From NCBI GenBank assembly GCA_900128585.1, contig LT642743.1, positions 1 to 11,356 of the forward strand: a DNA stretch of 11,356 bases, given 5' to 3'. A program made the translations under genes and the position numbers. The notes under the pieces were generated by a model. The model was given only the letters and a program-made list of their open reading frames with translations, was not told the DNA's origin and did not search any database. Every line of letters begins with the position of its first letter. Position 1 is the stretch's first letter. Positions 1 through 9,100 of this stretch are shown here, one piece after another. This DNA comes from Stramenopiles sp. TOSAG23-3. Lineage: Eukaryota; Sar.

Positions 1-175
1 TTGCACCGACGCCTTCGACGATCGACAGTTTTTGACTCTTGCTTAAACGCAATATACCCTTCGATACGTCCATTATTTTGCCTCTGTTCAATTGGACGTA
101 AGCAGAAGTGATTTCTAATGTAGACGTCAGTGGCGTAATTGTTGTAGGAGTTTTGTAAACAGACAGGATATCGTT
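1..175 (-). other. Start of an NG-strand-like module, cut by the window edge (residues 3728-3785)
   Basis: The last visible residues read NDILSVYKTPTTITPLTSTL, EITSAYVQLNRGKIMDVSKG, then ILRLSKSQKLSIVEGVGA. The first part aligns with the start of the NG-strand module after tail-fibre module 1 (DVRLQVANDSLVINTPIIDL), with D-x2-L-x-V, I-x2-P and L-x3-A in common. This implies the duplicated block continues beyond base 1, where a third C-x8-W-x-C module might be expected. That expectation is inference. Confidence 0.45.
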
Positions 176-3100
176 TCCATGTTGGTCCTGTAAATTTATT
201 TTTCCCACTTCGCCAGTACCCGACGATTTACCGGGCAGTATGTTGACCGATCCCCCATTCCCGTTGCTGGAGGTGTTTGAAGCACTTTGTCCTATTATTT
301 TAAAACTCGAAGCACTACCGTTTGAAGCCATTTGAGGCCGTTTTATCGTAAAATCTTTGTCTTCTCCGATATCCATTGTATCATCATTGTTTAATGCTAT
401 ACGAGATTTCAAAACACCAGTGCTGTCGGCCGTGAAGAATGACAATTTTCCGCCCATCAACCCATTGGTGTTGTCTTGCACTCGGCCCACTATCCTACTT
501 ACTGAAGCGCGGCTGCTGCTGTTGAAGCCATCGAATTTTATTGTGCCAACAGCATCGCCATTCTGCGACGGCGTTGGGATCCCAGTCGGGTCTGTCTCGT
601 TTCTGTCCCGAGATAATACAATCGTTGCGCCCATACTGCCCGCGTTCGAAGACGCAACCCTGGCAAAAAATACTTCATCCAATCGCGACTCAATTGCAAC
701 TGCAGCAGGGGGCTGAAAGTAATTTCCAGCGGAGATATTTCCCATTTGAACCAATCTTATCATTTGCAACGACGTTTCACTAGCACTAGACCCTTCTGCT
801 TTTATCAATGCGCCCGTCGAAGATTCGCCAGAAGAGGACGACGATACATATATACCATTGCCATCTTTCAAGCTGTTGGCCCGAACGTCCAGCATATTTC
901 CACTTCCTTGCTTGTTCGCTTCAATTTTTAGCATAGAGCCACCGTTGTTGTTCATGCTGCTCCCAGATGAAACCAATTTTAGTGCGGAGCCAGACGTCAG
1001 CCCGTCGCCTTTTATTACAGCAATGTCTCCCGTTTTCATGCTTATCGCGGATACAAGAACAGGATTTTCAGCATTCACGGCCGTAGTCTTGATGTCCAGG
1101 AGCTTCCCAGTAGTCAAGGTTTCCCAAGGGCTGTGAACGGCACTGCCCCAGACGACAGAGTTTTGGGATTGAATTTTGTACCCAGCTTGATTTGTCAGCG
1201 GTACATAATCCACTGTCGTATAAATAGAAAACGTTGTCGGCCCACTGTTACTATACGTCGTGTTGCTAGGACAAACGACAGACGCGAGCTTTCCCCCAAC
1301 AACGTTTCCAAACAGGGATACTACCAGAGTAGAACTGTTGGGGTAAGATGAAGCCCCAATGACGGTTTTTCCATCCGTTGAAACGGTACAATTACCAATA
1401 TCACTATCGTTTTGGAAAATCGCAAAATTAGACCCAATTGTGATATCATGACCAATTTTCAAAGACCTTGAAGGAGTGAACTCCACTGTCAAATCCCCCA
1501 GTGCATTGCCGCCTATGTACGAAATAGACCGATGCGCCCTTTTCCAGACTACGCTGTAATAATCTGTAATGTCGTATTTTGCTTGTACCGGTATCAAGTT
1601 CTTGCTAGACCAAATTTGAAACGTGGCGGTAGAATGTTGGTCACTGTTTGCTCGTAAATTGTTCGAGCATTGCACCAGCAAGTTGGAGCCGGCCATGATC
1701 TTTGAAGACCCCACACGAATGGTTAACTTGCCGGAAGAAATGCGAGCGTCAAGGAAAGGAACATTGTATTTACCGTGCATCAGTGTGCAGAATATGTTTC
1801 CATCTTCTAAAAATATGGGGTCGGAGGTTGGCTCGAAGAAAATGTCGTCGCCTTGAACCAGGGTGGTCTCTACCGTAAAGGAAAAGATGATGTCGCCTCC
1901 GTGTAATTTTGACGTGTAAGTTGTCGAACGGGACACTTGTGCCCCCGTCACCGAATTGGTCTGCTTGATAGCATATGCGGCGGTCTTGCTGTTGGGCACG
2001 GCATGACTGGAGGACACTACATCAAAATGCACGGGACCGGCACTTGTGTGTGTAGTGTTCGACGAATCGCACACCAACTTCACAAGCTCGCCGCGTTTTA
2101 ATACTGACGCAATATGGACGATTAGCACTTCAGACGACTCGTTGCGGCTTATGCTGCTGCGCGATACGTCCCCCCCATTGATAGTGCACGTCACATTGTC
2201 CCCACCCAGGGATATTCCGGGGGACGCAGTTACGTTCATCTGCCCCGAGGCAGGGATAGTGTGGCGCGGAATGAATTCAAAAACGACAGGGCCGCCAGTC
2301 ACTCCCAAAACGTACGAACCCTGGCGAGATATGTTTTTAACATCCACGGAATTAGGGTCATCAATCGTGTATCCCTTTAAATTCGACAGAATGGTCGGGT
2401 TTGCAGATGTGTAAATGCTAAATTCCACGTTCCCGTAATAATTAATTCTAAGGTTGCTGGAGCACGCAATTACCACTTCATAACCCGGTACAACGTCTTG
2501 TAGGACACGCACAGAGAGGATGTTTCCCCCAGAAACTTCGCTGTAACTCTCCAATGATACCCCATTGTTTGTTACAACGCAGCTTACGCTTTTTGCGACG
2601 GCATGATGCTCGAAGACGTCGATGCTAGACGAAACATTAATAACGTCCCCCGAACGGAGAACAGTCTGCGGTGAGAAAGAAATCGCAATTTGTCCTAGTC
2701 CTGGGTTGTTGTAGATTCCGAGTGCAGTGCCGGTCGTGAGATTTCCAACGTGTATGGCGTGTGCAACACCGTCCAAAATATTATTCGCCTTCAGCAACAG
2801 TGCCGTGCCCTCCTCTATCCTAGAGTTGCTCTTTTCACCATTGACGACCAAGCCGCCGTGGTGCAAATTCATTGTAGCTGCTCCAGTTGCGTGCGAGAAA
2901 TCAACGTAGCCACTGTTTATAGTAACGTTTTCGCTCGTCGTCAGTCCCGTGAAATATCCCGGAGTCAATCCACTAAATTGGGGGTCTCCCCGATCGTTAT
3001 GCTTTGTGCACATCCAATTAGTATCCCCATCGGTGGAAACACACTCAACTACCGGGGTGCTGAAGCCAATCCGCATTCCACCCTTTTCCAGTGTATAGTG

Positions 3101-6100
3101 GTTGTTAATGACGTTGTTCGCTCTGGGCATCAGAAAATATCCCGTGAAAGTACCCGGGGACTTGTCGGCGATAATTGTTATCTTATGTCCAGCTTGTCCG
3201 ACAAGAGAACGAGTCAAACGGCACGCCAATTGCCCTTCGTGCACTGTGGCCGTCTCAAAAGTAGTGGCGATCGACGAGCCGTCCAGTAAAACGAGCCCGG
3301 CAGTTCGCCGGCTGTCTCCAAGGGCACTAATTTTGTACACCATGCCTCTCATCGATAAACTGCAAAAGGAACCTAAAATTACAACATGGTCGCCTACGAC
3401 GAAGTCATGAGACGTTTCGTTTAGGGTAAGGGTCTTCGTCGCGTCTGAAATATTCGCGATGTGAACGTTCGAAGTCTGGCCAAGAAAGGGGAGGAATAAT
3501 CGATTCCGGGAGTTCTTGGAAACGACCGTCACCGTACTTGCATTGGGTGGAATGTAGGCCACTGACTTATTAAACGCGATTGGGATTGGTGGCACATTCA
3601 GCATGCCTGCAACATACAGCGCGCCGCGTACAATCGTCCTGTCGTTTATCGTATCGAGGGTCAGCAGGCCAGGCTTTGATTCGGCGCCGAATTCAACAGA
3701 AGTGGGGTCTAGATTTCGTATTTTGACGTCTGTTCCTTGGCCAGTCTGGGATAGATCGATCCCACCCCCCTGAATCACCAGCCTGTCTTGAACTGTCAAA
3801 CTCCCCGACACTACCGTGTCTCCGTTGACAGAAAGCGTTCCATTGACCTGCACTTGCTCGTCATCCAGAGCGGTAGAAAACGACAAAATACCTGGTAGAT
3901 GCTTGGTTCCTATTTGAAAGGCCGGGTCGAGTTGTTCTGGGATTTGTATCACCGTATTGGTTTTCATCACAATGGGTTCTATTCCTGGCCCATTCTCCCC
4001 ACCAGCAAATACAACTTCTCCGTGCAGGGTTGTGCTGCCGACAATTTCGATATCAGGTGCGACTCGTACGCCCGGTTTGCTGGCTGTCGATTCGATTGTC
4101 AGGGCACTTGCACGCGTTCGAATGACTCTACCACTAAACGGTTGATACCAGTCGGACAGTATGTTGCCCTCAAACCCCGCCGTTAACTGCTCAAAGGCGG
4201 GCACCGAGGAACTGTTGACCAGGGAGAAAGTGTTTTTTGTTACAGTTTCTATTTCGAATTCCTGGCCATTGAGGATCTTCAAGTAGGGACCTTGGATATG
4301 CAGGGTGTTGGGACTAAACAGCAGGCCGACGGACGGCGAGGTCTCTATGGGGGTGATAGGAACTCTGACGCTAACTTCACTGTCGCTTCTTATCTCGACT
4401 TTTCTCTCGGCGTGATTTCTAGGCTGCGCTGCCTGAGAAGACGTTATATTCTCGACGTTCAAGACGCAGTCCGTTCGCGCGGGCAGAAACGTAACCGTGG
4501 ACAGAGAAGACAGCACAAAGGATATATTCAAAATATCAGAGGCGATTTCTGTCGTCAATTGCCACTTGATGCCTTGGCAATCGTCAGGGGTTTGCGTAAA
4601 AATAGATGGGATCCCTTCAGTGGTAAAACCGGGAAGTAATATTCTGATCTCGTCGTGGACACCAACGTTTGACGAGCTTGCAAAAGTGTACCGGACACGA
4701 ACTTTCTGTTCTGCTCGAATATCACTGGAGTTCTCACCCGTCAGAAGTTCTAACGTGTTTTTCAATAATATGGAACCAATTGCTGTTGAAGTTTCGATTG
4801 CGCCAGAAAACAGAGTACTGGTGCCTGCCAAGGCCTTTATCACTAGTTTGCGATGATTGTCATTAGGCGCTTGGGGTTGCTTTGGTGTCACCAGATCACG
4901 AATTGCAAGTTTGCACTCGTTCCCTTGATCAACGGATCCACTCGCACGGTTCAACCTTACGATAGACGAGCCAGCCAACCACTCAACGGACCACGTTGTG
5001 TTACCACACTCTGAATTGCTCGGGTCAAATTTTATGCCTGCCAATGAGGACGAAAACTGTGGAAGGGAAATTTCAATTTGTCCCACTTCTGACAAACGTC
5101 TTGTCAATGTGAATTGTAATAATATGTTCGTGGGGCTGTTGACTCGAGGGTTTCGAACAACCAGACGTGTAGCGATAGCGCTCAATCCCACCGGGGGAGA
5201 ATACTTCACCGGCATCGTTGCGATTTCTGAATTGGTGGAAGTTGAAGAATAAATTGCCACTGTCCGTTCCGCATAATTTTCAGGCTGCGACGCATTCGGA
5301 GATGTTGACAAATGGAACGAAAGCTGGCATACTTGAAGCGCTTTTAGCACACCGCTAAACGTCGCATTAAGACATGCTCGTGCTTTGTCCCATTCCAGCG
5401 AAACGCTGCCGCATCCTGTGGTATTTACATTAGCACTGAAGTCACTCTGGAATCCTGGCAAGCAGAGAACCACCTTTGTAGACGCAGGCAAGTCTTTCCC
5501 GACTGCAAAAGTGTAATGAAGCGTGAGAGACTTATTTTTTTCAACGAAATATTCATCTCCGTCCCCGGTGTGAAGCCTGTTGATAAAGATAGGATTCCCA
5601 ACTCGGGTAGAAAGATCGGCCTGCAAAGAGAATGTCCTATTTCCAATACTTGATTTTACCGATATTACTTTTAAAGCAGCCCCAAGGGCTTTTGAGGGAG
5701 TTTGTGGCCCAATGATTGCAATTTTGCACGTCTGGTGCGATTCCAATACTCCACGCCAAATAGTAATGTTTGCTACCCTTTGTTCGGGATCCCACGTTAG
5801 ATTGAACCGCTGCACACCGGGACATACCGTCGTGCGATAATTTATGTACGGGGTGGTGGTAAAGATAGAAAATGCATCCATAGTCAAACCTATTGAATCT
5901 CCTTTCAACATCTGGATTGTTGGCTGAAACGTATACACAAAGGTGGTATTCCACTCTGTGCTTGGTATTCCAAACAGACCACTCAATACAACACGGTCTC
6001 CGGCCTGGTATTTATGGCCAACGCCCTCTTTTGTTAAGGTGTGCACATTGATCCCGCCTTTAGTGTTTCTCGTGATTGTCTCAACAGAGACAGACGCTTG

Positions 6101-9100
6101 TTTGTTCACTTTCAGCAGCTTCATCCGGCCAGAGTACGGGTGAGTGCCAACCAACGACAAAGGTGGCTCATGGCTCAAAACGAATTCGTTCGTGTTTTCG
6201 ACATTGGATACGAACATAGTGGCGCCGTTTAAAACATTCGCGTTACCAGTGGCACCCTGCACGACAAGCTCGTCGTCTACGAGGAACGAGTGACGAAGCC
6301 GGTGGGCACGAAAATGAGCCTTGCTGTCTGTCCCCGTAAACTGGCGAAGGCCTTCCGCCAATTCGATAATTTTTGATGTCAACTTGATTAGCTTGCCGGT
6401 CATATTTTTACCACAGGATGCAAATTTGTCGTCATCCTCGCCCCATCGGCTGCGGACAAGGAGCCACTCAGACGAGTTGCTTTCAACGGAGAACCGGACG
6501 CCATTCAAATGATTGTTGCAGGACAAATCCGCGAAACTGATAACATCCCCAATCTTTAAATTATTCAAGTGTGCAGCATCCTTAAATTCAACCTTTCGTA
6601 CATTATTTCCGTTGTTTGTAAGGTTGGCGATCGGGTAAATTGTCGTCGCATTGGCCTTCATGACCACCACTTTCCCCCGTGAATCATACAGGTTATAGTT
6701 GGAGGTACCACTACCCCCCATGTTCAGTTTGAATGAGTATCGATCACCATCTGCCAAATCAATATCGAAAGATTCCCCATTTACTTCATACATTCCAATT
6801 ACGTTTTGGATAACAACACGGTCTCCCTTCACCAGGTGATGCTCAAGCGTAGTGATAATTTTTGGAACGTTTTCCCGAGATATGGAAGAAATGTCAAGCA
6901 CAAGTCTGCGATCGATGACACCCGCAAACCCCCCAACGCCTTCGCCGGGCGTGTTATTCCGTTCGAAACAGTTATACGAGTTTGCAGGTTTCTTCCACTT
7001 ATTAAAATCGTCAAATTTTGCATATTTAGAATAACACGTAGAAAATTCAATCGTTTTTGGCGAGACTACTGTAATGATCGATTCAGCAGCGTTCAGATCC
7101 GTAAAACCCCGTACGCCTGCTAACATAACCGTGTCGAGTTGCGCAAGTTCGTGATTAGCATACGTCGTCATCTGTGGCAGCTTAGGAGACGCGCTCACGG
7201 ACGCGCTTACTGCCGCAAACGCATCTGCCCAAGCGATTTGGAACGCGCTTTCTTCTCCACCTTTCAGTTCAATGGTAGCAGGCCCGTTAAACTTTATTTT
7301 CTGGTCGATCCCTTTAAATTCCAAGTCCCTCAAGAAGGTTGCTTTGTCTCGAATTTTTAATGAGCTCATCACGTCAATCCTTTCATTTTCGGTTTTGGTA
7401 TTAATATTAAGCATGAGTTTATGAACGACCCCACTGACAAATGGGTCGCTGGAGGTAGAATCAAACCCATCCAAATAGAATTGGGTTTCGTTGTATTTTG
7501 TGATCTGAAAAATTCGGTTGTTTACTTGGGGCATCCCTTGAACGTTTTCCATAATTACGAACTCTCCATTCACCAGATTGTGACGCGCAGGGGATGTGTC
7601 GACTTTGGCAGTCTCGGCTTTGCTTATGTGCCGGATTGCCGTCCCACTGGTAGAATAGCGGAAAGCGTTATACGAGTTGCCAGGGACGATAATCGATGCA
7701 CCGTCTGAGGCCTGGGTTCCCTCAAACTTGATAAGGCCACCTTCAAGTTTTAGTTGACCTTTTACATTAATGTCAGAAAAGTCCCCTCCAGACTTCCCAG
7801 AACTCTTTACCTGACCATCACTGTTGCGTTGCTCGCATACCCATTTCGAGTCATCGTTTACTGTGATGCAATCAATTATGTTGACCTCCTTCACTACTGT
7901 CAGGGCGCTTTCGGCATTGATGGATTCACTTGTGGATCCAGGCGAGACTGACAGCTTAAACCCTTCATAATTTTTGTCAGCGACAATCGTGATACGCCAC
8001 CCTCCTTTCACCGTTGACACTGGTGGGAGATACAAAGTGTTTGCCTCACCGCTAGACTCAAGCACAATTAATGAATTCTTTTCGCACTTGCTACCAACAA
8101 GGTTATGGTTGTTATTTTCCATTTTTATCTTGCAAGGCATTTCTCGGATTGTTCCCTGTACAGACAGCGCACCGTTGATTTCGACAACCCCGGATACTGT
8201 ATCAAAATTTATGAGCGGGTCTTCCTCCGCGGAGAAGGACAAACTGGATGTTTCATGATCTCGAATTTGAATCGTCGTCGCTTGCGCGGTTAGATCGATA
8301 ATTGGGGTATTTATCACGAGGGAGTCGTTTGCAACCTGCAGACGAACATCGCCGCCTTCATCGAGAAAGTCGACCGTACCGCCAGCGCCTGAAGCAGTCT
8401 CGTTGTTTCCACTGTTGTACCCACTTGAGGGGGATCCCGGACGTATTACTATGGATCCACCAGTTCTGTTGGACCCCCCCGCATTGCCCGCAACAATCGA
8501 TATATCCCCGCCTTTTCCAATAACCGCGTCTTGTCCCTTGATGATCGTTTTTGACCCAACGCCGTGCTGAAAGAAGTTCGTGACCTTGGGTTCTGCCCTC
8601 CGGATTATGAACGCGTTATTGCTTTGCCCGTTGCCAAGTATCATTTCATTTCCATTGTTGAGCGTCATGTGCTCCATTGGCTCATCCCACCCCGGCGCCT
8701 TCGTCTTGAATGTCAGTTTTCCTCCGGTAAATTTATTCGTGGCCGATTTAGATTGTTGAACAAAACTTTCTATGGCTGCAACCGACTGGCGTACGAACAC
8801 TTTTGATGAGGAAGCATTGCTAGAATTGCTCAGGAGTCCATCAAATGAAATTTTTCCAACCATGTCGCCATCTATTGTCGAAGCTATCGCACCTCCGGCG
8901 GAGCGCGACCGAGCAAGAGTCATGTGCGCAGCGTCATTTGCGTCGTTCGTTTTCGCGTGCAAAAATATTCCTTCCGACGAAAACGTTTCGATAGCTAACG
9001 CGGCGGCGGGGGCGCTTGGTGGGCCTGATGCGTTTATGGAGTTGTGAACCAGTCTCAAAACCTGGGTCCGTGGGCTGTTTGGGTGCTCGTTGATGAATTC

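Noticed and set aside
1-775. A peptidase S74-type intramolecular chaperone, which often follows tail-fibre modules of this kind
   Set aside because: The region after both tail-fibre-like modules continues as beta strands, and I find no recognisable chaperone helices or Ser-Lys catalytic pair.
4555-7050. Short minus-strand open stretches at 4555-4737, 5425-5646, 5637-5954 and 6829-7050
   Set aside because: They are in frames other than the giant one (top bases not in phase with 11356), overlap it completely and show no coherent protein pattern.
7037-7585. A ubiquitin-activating (E1) enzyme segment, suggested by the GDxVxI...GMxxVN pattern
   Set aside because: Only a short beta module is present; there is no adenylation domain, nucleotide-binding motif or catalytic Cys context. 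The resemblance is to tail-protein modules with the same small fold.
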